NCBI GenBank assembly: GCA_016926925.1
Contig: JAFGNQ010000266.1
Span: 1-9,304, forward strand
Direction: 5' to 3'
Length of the DNA stretch: 9,304 bases
DNA from: Candidatus Aminicenantota bacterium
GTDB taxonomy: Bacteria; Acidobacteriota; Aminicenantia; Aminicenantales; Aminicenantaceae
The translations under genes and the position numbers were made by a program. The notes under the pieces are model-generated. The model made no database searches. It saw only the letters and a list, made by a program, of their open reading frames with translations, and had not been told where the DNA came from. This document shows, piece by piece, positions 1 to 6,396 of this stretch; position 1 is the stretch's first letter; each line of letters starts with the position of its first letter.

Positions 1-343
1 AGGCGCAACATTTTCCGTGTTTTTGATCTCGCTCGCCGGGTTGCCGCCCACAGGAGGATTTCTGGCGAAATTCTATGTTTTTTCGGCCGCAGTGAGAGAG
101 GGTTTGGTTCCTCTGGTCATCATCGGCGTGATGGCCAGTCTTATATCCGTCTATTACTACCTTCGCATCATCATCTACATGTACATGAGAGAACCCTCTC
201 AAGAAGTGTCGATCTATCTCGAAAATCCCGCTCTATTTCTCGTGCTCTTCCTCTGTCTGTACGGAGTTCTCCAATTGGGTATATTTCCCGGAAATGTCCT
301 CGTCATTATAAAACAGGCTGTGAGTTCCCTGCCTTTCTTATAA
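1..343 (+). CDS. nuoN: NADH-quinone oxidoreductase subunit N, C-terminal fragment
   Basis: This is the 3' end of a gene that begins before the window; the reading frame is open from base 2 and ends with TAA at 341-343, leaving about 113 residues. Visible near the start is GLPPTGGFLAKF, the conserved loop of the proton-pumping antiporter-like subunits (Proton_antipo_M family). It is followed by hydrophobic segments (FSAAVREGLVPLVIIGVMAS, then the YYYLRIIIYMYM stretch, then a last helix around ALFLVLFLCLYGVL). In complex I this membrane subunit forms part of the proton-translocating arm. NuoN is usually the last gene of a nuo operon, which fits the absence of another nuo gene downstream. The related subunits NuoL and NuoM, or an Mrp antiporter subunit, are the alternatives; the short tail after the conserved loop and the terminal position favour NuoN. 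An in-frame GTG at 17 is internal, not a start. Confidence 0.85.
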   Translation, partial: GATFSVFLISLAGLPPTGGFLAKFYVFSAAVREGLVPLVIIGVMASLISVYYYLRIIIYMYMREPSQEVSIYLENPALFLVLFLCLYGVLQLGIFPGNVLVIIKQAVSSLPFL

Positions 344-515
344 TCGCCCGGCATCCCTTTGTATATGCCCCTTACCTAAACTCAGAACCAAGCGATTTTT
401 CGAATACACGTTTCCGTATGCAAAGTTTTGTACCCATAAATTTTTAAGAAAACATATGCCATTCACTGCCTCATTTCTTTATCGGGCTATAAAAGATATA
501 ATACCCAGCATAAGA
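344..515 (+). other. nuoN to SDR gene intergenic/leader region
   Basis: This stretch lies between the nuoN stop and the preferred start of the next gene. It holds no RNA gene I recognise. A weak stem (GGCAT with ATGCC, near 354-373) is not followed by a T-run, so I do not call a terminator. It contains the upstream alternative start at 456 and a TATAAT box at 497-502. Confidence 0.4.
497..502 (+). promoter_or_regulatory. Possible -10 box for the SDR/DUF2867 gene
   Basis: A perfect TATAAT sits 13 bases before the ATG at 516. The hexamer 17 bases upstream (TTTCTT, 474-479) is a poor -35. If used, transcription would begin about 6-7 bases before the ATG at 516, giving an almost leaderless mRNA. 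It would also exclude the upstream ATG at 456. This is seen in the sequence only; promoter function is inferred. Confidence 0.3.
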
Positions 516-1952
516 ATGGTGATCAGAAACATCCTTCTCACGGGATCAACCGGCTACATAGGGAGAAGACTCCAGGAAAAATTGATAAAAGATCCTCATG
601 TCAGACTTCGGCTGCTGGTCCGTAATGAAAAAAAAGTACCGGTAAGCGTTAAAAACAGAGCCGAGATCACAGAGGCTAACACCCTCCAAGAGGAGACCTT
701 GAGAGGAGCCTTCGACGGAATAGATACGGCCTACTATCTGATACACTCCATGGGCAGTACTGGGGATTTCGCCGAGCTTGACCGCAGGAGCGCTTCCAAC
801 TTCAGAGACGCCTGCATCGCAGCGAAAGTCAAGCGCATCATTTACCTCGGAGGACTGGGAGACAAACACACTGCGAGCAAACACCTTCACAGCCGCATCG
901 AAACAGGGGAAATACTGAGCGCCAAGCCCGCTCAAATCCAAACACTTTGGCTCAGAGCGGGGATCATCATCGGTTCCGGAAGTGCCAGTTTCGAGATCAT
1001 CCGCAATATCGTCCAAAAGCTTCCTTTCATGATCACACCCAAATGGGTCAAAACACGAACTCAACCGATTGGAATAACGGATGTCCTCGAATATCTCTAC
1101 CAAGCAAAGGATCTCAGAGAAAAAGACAACCTTACCATCGATATCGGCAGTGAAGTGATGAGTTTTAAAGAGATGCTCATCACGGCGGCCGAGGTGATGG
1201 GATTGAAACGGTTCATCATTCCCGTTCCCATCCTATCGCCCAGAACGTCATCCTACTGGCTTATACTCTTCACTCCTGTGCAGTACAGGATCGCACGATC
1301 TTTAATCGATGGCCTCAAGTCTGAAACAATCGCCGCCAACGATAACGCCCGTAAATTTTTCCCTTCCATCTCCCCCCTGCCTTACGAAAAAACCGTGGCT
1401 CTTGCATTGTTCGAAATCATAAACAACCAGGTTCTGAGCCGTTGGTGCGACAGCAGCGCTCAAGAAGAATGCGATATCAAAGGAAAAGACAGCATATCCA
1501 AGGCGGTCTTGATCGACAGAAGAGAATTCCCTTTCGATAGAGCAATTCATAGAGAGGTCTTTCAGTCCGCACTTTCCGTAGGCGGAGAAAAGGGCTGGTT
1601 CCGCCACAATGGGTTGTGGCGACTGCGCGGCTTTATGGATAGAATCGCCGGCGGGCCCGGTATCATTCGAGGGAGACGGGATCCTTCCTCACTCAGATTG
1701 GGAGACAGCCTTGATTTTTGGAAGGTGGCTGACATTGAACCAGATAAAAGACTGCTTCTGTTCAGTCAAATGAAGCTGCCGGGAAAAGCATGGCTTGAAT
1801 TTTTCGTTGAAAGCGCCCTACTTATCCAGACCTCCTACTTCCTTCCCAAAGGATTATGGGGCAGAATATACTGGTACACCACGCTTCCCTTTCATAACAT
1901 TGTGTTCAACGATCTGGGAAAAAGCATCATCAAAAGAGCAGAAAATCTCTGA
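516..1952 (+). CDS. SDR-family NAD(P)-binding protein with C-terminal DUF2867
   Basis: A two-domain protein of 478 residues from the ATG at 516; an in-frame ATG at 456 would add 20 residues. I prefer 516 because the Rossmann beta strand and TGSTGYIG dinucleotide motif (residues 9-16) then begin right at the N terminus, as is usual for NmrA/atypical SDR proteins. Neither start has a clear Shine-Dalgarno. The N-terminal part, to about residue 250, is an NAD(P)-binding fold; I see no classical YxxxK catalytic pair, as in atypical SDRs. The C-terminal part (about 340-475) carries the DUF2867 signatures GLWRLRGFMDR, GGPGIIRGRR, LRLGDSLDFWKV, MKLPGKAWLEF and WYTTLPFH. This fusion is a known architecture of unknown substrate, sometimes annotated as an NAD(P)H-binding or nucleoside-diphosphate-sugar epimerase-like protein. 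It stands alone between nuoN and rnpB. The family call is firm; the reaction is unknown. Confidence 0.88.
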   Translation: MVIRNILLTGSTGYIGRRLQEKLIKDPHVRLRLLVRNEKKVPVSVKNRAEITEANTLQEETLRGAFDGIDTAYYLIHSMGSTGDFAELDRRSASNFRDACIAAKVKRIIYLGGLGDKHTASKHLHSRIETGEILSAKPAQIQTLWLRAGIIIGSGSASFEIIRNIVQKLPFMITPKWVKTRTQPIGITDVLEYLYQAKDLREKDNLTIDIGSEVMSFKEMLITAAEVMGLKRFIIPVPILSPRTSSYWLILFTPVQYRIARSLIDGLKSETIAANDNARKFFPSISPLPYEKTVALALFEIINNQVLSRWCDSSAQEECDIKGKDSISKAVLIDRREFPFDRAIHREVFQSALSVGGEKGWFRHNGLWRLRGFMDRIAGGPGIIRGRRDPSSLRLGDSLDFWKVADIEPDKRLLLFSQMKLPGKAWLEFFVESALLIQTSYFLPKGLWGRIYWYTTLPFHNIVFNDLGKSIIKRAENL

Positions 1953-1955
1953 ACA

Positions 1956-1971
1956 AATTCCGGAATTCCGG
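1956..1971. repeat. Two tandem copies of AATTCCGG
   Basis: An 8-bp unit is repeated twice directly after the SDR stop codon. Bases 1960-1971 (CCGGAATTCCGG) form a 12-bp perfect palindrome. It abuts the larger inverted repeat at 1971-2009. It may be a remnant or flank of that element; no function is assigned. Confidence 0.45.
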
Positions 1972-2009
1972 GGACATCATACTTAATTCAGAATTAAGTA
2001 TGATGTCCC
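1971..2009. repeat. REP-like perfect inverted repeat
   Basis: The arm GGGACATCATACTTAATTC (1971-1989) is followed by a single A and then its exact reverse complement (1991-2009), a 19-bp uninterrupted stem. It lies between the end of the SDR gene (+) and the 3' end of rnpB (-), so an RNA hairpin could form in either transcript. No T-tract follows on either strand, so it is not a classical intrinsic terminator. The GGGACAT... arm looks to me like the REP-type palindromes mobilised by RAYT (Y1/IS200-like) transposases. That resemblance is from memory and would need a genome-wide copy count. No transposase is present in the window. Confidence 0.7.
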
Positions 2010-2016
2010 TTAAATC

Positions 2017-2405
2017 AAGGCTGGAGCAGGACATAAGCCGAATTCTGTTCCCACCGAAAGGCGGGAGTGGTTATTTATCTGCCCCCTTGATTGCTCAAGG
2101 ATTCCTGCGACCTACCCGCCCCATGAGACGGGCCGTCTCTACAAGGGCCAATTTGGTCTTGCTCCGGGTGGGGTTTACCGTGCTTCTGATGTCGCCACCA
2201 GAACGGTGAGCTCTTACCTCACCTTTTCACCCTTACTCAGGCGACCGATCTTCGATCGAAATCACCAAGCGGTTTGTTTTCTGTGGCACTTTCCTCCGAT
2301 CGCTCGGAGTCGCTGTTAGCGACCACCCTGCCCTTCGGAGTTCGGACTTTCCTCTCCTCGTTCCTTTTTGGAAGGGGGAGCAACCACTTCGCCTACTCCA
2401 GCCTT
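2017..2405 (-). ncRNA. rnpB: RNase P RNA (bacterial type A)
   Basis: This is the catalytic RNA that, with the RnpA protein, removes the 5' leader of tRNA precursors. Read on the minus strand it shows the universal core: GAGGAAAGTCCG (plus coordinates 2343-2354), then GGGCAGGGTGGTCGCTAACAG with the P8 loop, AAGTGCCACAGAAAACA, and AGGGTGAAAAGGTGAGGTAAG with its partner AGCTCACC (around 2205-2232). These are followed by CACGGTAAACCCCACCCGGAG, and finally ACAGAATTCGGCTTAT (2033-2048). Helix P1 sets the ends: AAGGCTGGAGTAGG (from 2405 inward) pairs over 14 bp, with one G-U, with CCTGCTCCAGCCTT (ending at 2017). The 389-nt length is normal for type A. Its 5' 90 bases also encode the tail of the upstream response regulator. 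Exact mature ends are inferred from P1. Confidence 0.95.
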
Positions 2406-3770
2406 TATCTTTATACCATATTGCTCCAATTTTTTATAGAGATTGCTGCGAGGCGTATCGATCTCCCTGGCTGTTTGCGAAATGTTCCAATCATTGATTT
2501 CCAGTTTGGATAAGATGAAATCCCTCTCGGCCAAATCACGAAACTCCTTCAAGCTCTTTATCTTTCGTGAGTCAGGAAAATATATGTCCGCTTCACCTCT
2601 GAGCTGCTCGGGCAAATCCTTCCTGTCAATCGTATCCTCCTCGGTCATGATGATAAGTCTTTCAACGAGATTTTTGAGTTCCCGCACATTCCCTTTCCAG
2701 GGATATTTCATCATGGACGCAACAGCATCCTCCGAGAACCTTTTCTTTTTGAAATTGTTTTCATCGGAAAATATCTTACAGAAATAATCGATGAGGGCCG
2801 GAATGTCTTCTTTCCTCTCTCGCAGTGCGGGGGAAAAGAGGGGGACGACATTGAGGCGGAAAAAAAGATCTTCCCTGAAGTTTCCATCTTCAATCTCGGC
2901 TTTGAGATCCTTATTCGTTGCAGCGATGACCCGGACATCTACTTTATTGATCGTGCTCGACCCGACTTTTTGAACTTCACCTTCCTCTAACACGCGCAAA
3001 ACCTTAGCTTGTGTCTTCAGACTCATATCTCCGATCTCATCCAAAAAAATGGTGCCTCCGTCCGCAATCTCGAATTTGCCCAGTTTCTTTTCCGTCGCAC
3101 CGGTAAAAGCTCCTTTCATATGTCCGAAAAGTTCGCTCTCTATCAACTCCTCCGGTATAGCCGCACAATTGACTTGAACGAAGGATTCACGCGCTCTGAG
3201 GCTTTGGTTATGAATAGCCCTGGCTATGAGCTCCTTTCCCGTGCCGCTTTCGCCGTAAATCAAGACCGTGGCATTGGTCGGGGCTGTTTTGAGAATCTCT
3301 TTCCAGAGCTGTTTGACCAGCGGATGCTCTCCGATGAACTCTTGTTTTTTCTCGGTTTTCTTCCTAAGATCCTGACATTCCCGCAAAAGCTTGTTCTGGC
3401 TAAGCGCATTGCGGATGCTGAGCATGACCCGTTCTCTATGCAGCGGTTTCTCTATAAAATCATAAGCACCCAATTTCGTCGCTTCAACAGCCGTTTGAAC
3501 GGTTCCGTGTCCGGATATCATGATGACCTCCGGGGAATAGGGTTTCTTCTTGATATCCGCAAGGATCTCGAGCCCGTCTCTTCCTGGAAGTTTAACATCG
3601 AGCAGTATCAAATCCAGCCCGATAATCTCTTCCGTTACTTCGAGCGCCTCTTCACCGTCGGCAGCTTCGAAAAATTTATAGCCTTCATATTCCAATACCA
3701 TCTTGAGAGTTTTCCGGATATTCTCTTCATCATCGACAACCAGAATTTTTTCCTTGCGCTGTTTCGCCAT
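2316..3770 (-). CDS. Sigma-54-dependent response regulator, NtrC family
   Basis: A cytoplasmic transcription activator of 484 residues from the ATG at 3770. That start is chosen because AAGGAG lies 7 bases upstream and the receiver domain begins at once; an in-frame ATG at 3818 would translate through this ribosome site. The receiver domain (about 7-120) has acidic D13/D14, phosphoacceptor D58 (LILLDVKLPG), S86 and K108. The AAA+ domain (about 145-380) has Walker A GESGTGKE (173-180), the sigma-54 contact loop GAFTGA (220-225) and Walker B FLDE with D244/E245. A Fis-type helix-turn-helix follows (near 425-455, NISQTAREIDTPRSNLYKKL). All key motifs are intact. The family normally ends near YKKLEQYGI. 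Here 29 further residues (456-484), charged and Gly/Ser/Pro-rich, are encoded entirely within rnpB, and the stop is the UAA of the RNase P P8 loop. No sensor kinase gene is adjacent, so signal and targets are unknown. Confidence 0.95.
   Translation of the reverse strand: MAKQRKEKILVVDDEENIRKTLKMVLEYEGYKFFEAADGEEALEVTEEIIGLDLILLDVKLPGRDGLEILADIKKKPYSPEVIMISGHGTVQTAVEATKLGAYDFIEKPLHRERVMLSIRNALSQNKLLRECQDLRKKTEKKQEFIGEHPLVKQLWKEILKTAPTNATVLIYGESGTGKELIARAIHNQSLRARESFVQVNCAAIPEELIESELFGHMKGAFTGATEKKLGKFEIADGGTIFLDEIGDMSLKTQAKVLRVLEEGEVQKVGSSTINKVDVRVIAATNKDLKAEIEDGNFREDLFFRLNVVPLFSPALRERKEDIPALIDYFCKIFSDENNFKKKRFSEDAVASMMKYPWKGNVRELKNLVERLIIMTEEDTIDRKDLPEQLRGEADIYFPDSRKIKSLKEFRDLAERDFILSKLEINDWNISQTAREIDTPRSNLYKKLEQYGIKIKAGVGEVVAPPSKKERGEESPNSEGQGGR
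2410..2415 (-). promoter_or_regulatory. Possible -10 box for rnpB inside the regulator gene
   Basis: On the minus strand TATAAA lies 4 bases before the first base of helix P1 (2405), a little closer than usual for a -10 element. It overlaps codons for YGIKIK of the upstream gene. The AT-rich stretch further upstream (TCTATAAAAAATTGG) has no good -35. If real, it would give rnpB its own transcript despite the coding overlap. Confidence 0.3.
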
Positions 3771-3796
3771 CAGGCATCTCCTTCTTATTACAAGGG

Positions 3797-3825
3797 ATGA
3801 TATACCAGCCGCATTCAAAATTCAA
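3797..3825 (-). promoter_or_regulatory. Probable sigma-70-type promoter of the response regulator
   Basis: On the minus strand TTGAAT (3820-3825) is separated by 17 bases from TATCAT (3797-3802). Predicted transcription start is near 3790, leaving a short leader that contains the AAGGAG ribosome site. The match is good but not experimentally supported. Confidence 0.45.
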
Positions 3826-3974
3826 TGAACGGAAGCAGATATGGGGAACGTCACAGCTCGTTTTCCTCGAAGCACACCCCCGCCATCATACAATGCAAAC
3901 GAATGATGAATCGTACGTGCCTCCAATACCCCCAATAGGGTTCTTGAGTGCCGCTCATCCCGGTTCTCATGATC

Positions 3975-4003
3975 TTGTTAAGACATTATCGATATTGTAA
4001 TAT
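3975..4003 (+). promoter_or_regulatory. Probable promoter of the channel/peptidase operon
   Basis: TTGTTA (3975-3980) and TAATAT (3998-4003) are spaced by exactly 17 bases. The expected start of transcription, about 4010, is only a few bases before the ATG at 4013. The first gene would therefore be leaderless or nearly so, consistent with the lack of a Shine-Dalgarno there. Confidence 0.5.
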
Positions 4004-4012
4004 GAGTATGAC

Positions 4013-5008
4013 ATGTGGAAGCCGGTAGCTCTGATAATTCTTGTCATCCTCTTCGGCACGACAGGGTACTACATTATCGAACACATGAACTTTCTCGAAG
4101 CCCTGTACATGACCGTGATCACGATCTTCACCGTAGGATTTAAGGAAGTCAAAGGCCCTTTATCTCCGATCGGCCAGATTTTCACCATTCTGATTATCCT
4201 GGGCGGCGCCGGCACCGCGGTTTTTTCCTTCACGAAATTCGGTGAAATCGTATTCGAAGGCGGAATCGATAGGTTCTTTCGGAGGAAGAGAATGGAAAGA
4301 CAGTTAGAAACGATAAAAGATCACTACATTGTATGCGGCTACGGCCGATTGGGAAAAATCGTGGTCGAACAGCTTCAAGATGAAAACAATCACTTCGTCG
4401 TTATCGATATCGATGAAGAGAAAATATCCCGTCTCAGGCAAAGTATGGATTGTTTGAGCATTCACGGCGACGCCAGCATTGAGGATATCCTGATTAAGGC
4501 CGGCATCAAGAGAGCTAAAGGACTGGCCGCTCTTCTGCCGTCCGATGCGGATAACCTTTACCTGGTGCTGTCGGTCAGGCTGCTCAACCCGTCCATATTC
4601 ATCCTCTCCAAAGCACTGGATGATGAAGGAGAAAAGAAGATTCTTCAAATAGGCGCTAACAGAGTCGTGAGCCCCTATAAAGTGGGAGGACTCAAAATCG
4701 CTCAGGGTCTGGTCCGCCCGACCCTGGTCGATTTCATGGATATCATCATCCGGAGGAAAGAACTGTCTCTCGCTATCGAAGAGTTCATCGTCGCCAAGCA
4801 CGCCCAAATGGCCGACAAGACATTGAGGGAATGCGATGTGCGCAAGAAAGCCAATGTCATGGTCATTGCCATTAAAAAACCAGGAAAGGATATCGTATTC
4901 AATCCCTCCCCGGATATGAAAATCGATCTGGGAGATACTCTTCTCGTTCTTGGAGATAAAGACCAAATAGGCTTTTTTGAAGACTTTTGCTTGGGAGATT
5001 CGTCATGA
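4013..5008 (+). CDS. Potassium channel-like protein with RCK (TrkA N and C) domains
   Basis: A 331-residue membrane protein of the two-helix ion channel plus cytoplasmic RCK type. Helix 1 is at about residues 4-22, a pore helix with filter at about 29-46, helix 2 at about 52-74, then a basic linker (RFFRRKRMERQ). The RCK/TrkA-N Rossmann domain starts near 104 with GYGRLG (109-114) and acidic D132 at the end of the second strand, features that bind NAD(H) or nucleotides in this family. A TrkA-C domain spans about 245-331. The filter reads TVGFKE (40-45) instead of TVGYGD, so the second filter glycine is replaced by lysine and K+ selectivity cannot be assumed. The start is set by the first hydrophobic helix and the absence of an alternative; no good ribosome site is visible. 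It overlaps the next gene by ATGA (5005-5008), so the two are probably translationally coupled. Confidence 0.9.
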   Translation: MWKPVALIILVILFGTTGYYIIEHMNFLEALYMTVITIFTVGFKEVKGPLSPIGQIFTILIILGGAGTAVFSFTKFGEIVFEGGIDRFFRRKRMERQLETIKDHYIVCGYGRLGKIVVEQLQDENNHFVVIDIDEEKISRLRQSMDCLSIHGDASIEDILIKAGIKRAKGLAALLPSDADNLYLVLSVRLLNPSIFILSKALDDEGEKKILQIGANRVVSPYKVGGLKIAQGLVRPTLVDFMDIIIRRKELSLAIEEFIVAKHAQMADKTLRECDVRKKANVMVIAIKKPGKDIVFNPSPDMKIDLGDTLLVLGDKDQIGFFEDFCLGDSS

Positions 5009-6396
5009 GCTCTAACTCTGAAAGATTTCCCGCCTGCTCATTCAAAGCCGTATTCCTCCTTGTTATGGTTCCAGCTCTTTTACAGATTTCCCTGTCTTTA
5101 TTTTGTCAGGAAAAAGCCGCTACAAAGCGTATCGAACTCGCGAACGGAATGAGGATATTCCTCTATGAGAGACATACGATTCCCTTAGTCAATTTCGCCT
5201 TTGCTTTCAACATCGGCTCCAAAGACGAAACCGAGGAAACCAACGGTCTTGTCCATATCCTCGAGCACTACATCCTTTTCAGGGGCACGGAATTTCGGAG
5301 CGGTGATGAGATCGGCAGGCAGATAAGAGAACACGGTGCCTATGTCAACGCACACACGGAGTATGACCTCTCCACCTTCGAGATTTCAGTGCCGTCCGAT
5401 TTTGTGGATTTCGCGCTCGCCAATCACAAAGAGATCCTGTTCAACTTGAAAATCACACAGGAAGAACTCGATGAAGAGCGGGAGGTGATTCTCGAAGAGA
5501 TCAATCAGGTCTTCGATGATCCCCTCAGATACGGCACTTCGCTCGTCTATCAAAATCTCTTCCGCAATCATCCCTATCAAAGACCCATATACGGAAGAAA
5601 AAAGGTCATTGAAACGGTGACCGTAGAGCAAATGCAACAATTCTACAAAACTTATTTTGTTCCGTCCAACTGTTCTCTGGCTGTAGTCGGGGACTTCGAG
5701 ATACAAGAGATGGAAGCCAAGCTAGCCAAGGTTTTCGAGGATATTCAAAGGACATCTCTGACACTCCCCGAATACGACCCGGCGCCCTCTGTTAACGATA
5801 AGATCGAGGTGGAGAAGGAAATGGATATCAACATGGGCTATCTCATCTTCGGGTTCAGGGGGCCGGATTACAGCGACATGGACCAGTTTTCCATGGATGT
5901 GTTGACCGAGATTTTGGGAAGAGGCATCAACCCTATGCTCAACCATCCTCTTCTCGAGCGCCGGATCTATGCGAATACCATAATGGTCAATTATATCGCC
6001 CATAAGTTCGGCGGAGCCGTCCTCATTTACATCATTCTGGAGCCGAAGTACCTTAAAACCGCAAAAAGGCTGGTTTCGAATTATCTTAAAAAGACCCGGG
6101 ATCTGAATTATTCCAAAAAGGATTATTTGGGGGATGACCGTTTTTGGGCAACGGACTATCTCAACAGCGCTAAGAACGGCATACGGTTTAAGCTCCACCG
6201 GGCTCATGAGAACGGCCTCTCGATTGCCAACTCTATTGCCCGACACATGCATATGTCGAACGATTCGACTCCCGTCAATTTTATTCGCGAAGTCGAAAAA
6301 ATCGACTCAACCGATTTACGGGAAGCAGCGAGAGATTATCTCACCACTAATGATTACATTGTCGTCAGCATAGTGCCCAAGGATAAGAAAAAATGA
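5005..6396 (+). CDS. M16 family zinc peptidase, catalytic subunit, exported
   Basis: A 463-residue insulinase-family (M16B-like) metallopeptidase. I chose the ATG at 5005, which has GGGAG 7 bases upstream and overlaps the channel gene's stop by 4 bp; an in-frame TTG at 4987 is less likely. An N-terminal hydrophobic stretch (about 13-34, FKAVFLLVMVPALLQISLSLF) suggests a signal peptide or anchor; C34 lacks a proper lipobox. The inverted zinc motif HxxEH is intact as HILEH (84-88), followed by the downstream glutamate region EREVILEEI (158-166, zinc ligand E164 or E165). The N-terminal peptidase half is followed by the usual M16 C-terminal half with LLERRIYANT. At about 50 kDa it matches the half-size M16B proteins that work as dimers. 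The next gene, overlapping by ATGA (6393-6396), is the likely non-catalytic partner. The substrate is unknown; a periplasmic site is inferred. Confidence 0.93.
   Translation: MSSNSERFPACSFKAVFLLVMVPALLQISLSLFCQEKAATKRIELANGMRIFLYERHTIPLVNFAFAFNIGSKDETEETNGLVHILEHYILFRGTEFRSGDEIGRQIREHGAYVNAHTEYDLSTFEISVPSDFVDFALANHKEILFNLKITQEELDEEREVILEEINQVFDDPLRYGTSLVYQNLFRNHPYQRPIYGRKKVIETVTVEQMQQFYKTYFVPSNCSLAVVGDFEIQEMEAKLAKVFEDIQRTSLTLPEYDPAPSVNDKIEVEKEMDINMGYLIFGFRGPDYSDMDQFSMDVLTEILGRGINPMLNHPLLERRIYANTIMVNYIAHKFGGAVLIYIILEPKYLKTAKRLVSNYLKKTRDLNYSKKDYLGDDRFWATDYLNSAKNGIRFKLHRAHENGLSIANSIARHMHMSNDSTPVNFIREVEKIDSTDLREAARDYLTTNDYIVVSIVPKDKKK

Larger units (their letters stand above)
3771..4012. other. 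Divergent intergenic region
   Basis: These 242 bases separate the regulator (-) from the channel/peptidase operon (+). Apart from one plausible promoter on each strand I see no sigma-54 -24/-12 element, RNA gene or convincing operator. The short open frame here (3797-4000, +) has no recognisable protein character. Confidence 0.5.

Noticed and set aside
354..373. Hairpin after nuoN (GGCAT/ATGCC) as a terminator
   Set aside because: The stem is 5 bp with a 10-base loop and no T-run follows.
456..515. Upstream ATG at 456 for the SDR gene
   Set aside because: Not excluded, but the 20 added residues precede the first Rossmann strand and contain a perfect TATAAT; kept as an alternative only.
2000..2513. 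Short open frames on the plus strand (2000-2209, 2274-2513)
   Set aside because: They run antisense to rnpB and the regulator end; the conserved RNA structure explains the sequence.
3009..3800. 263-codon open frame on the plus strand
   Set aside because: It is fully antisense to the response regulator, whose motifs are all intact, and its translation has no recognisable domain.
3771..3818. Upstream ATG at 3818 for the response regulator
   Set aside because: It would add 16 residues translated through the AAGGAG ribosome site and before the receiver domain; 3770 fits better.
3797..4000. 67-codon open frame in the divergent intergenic region
   Set aside because: There is no ribosome site or recognisable domain, and it overlaps predicted promoter elements on both strands.
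4304..4966. 220-codon open frame on the minus strand
   Set aside because: It is a shadow of the channel/RCK gene, with no protein-like motifs.
5722..6252. 176-codon open frame on the minus strand
   Set aside because: It is antisense to the catalytic M16 gene and is explained by that gene's codon use.
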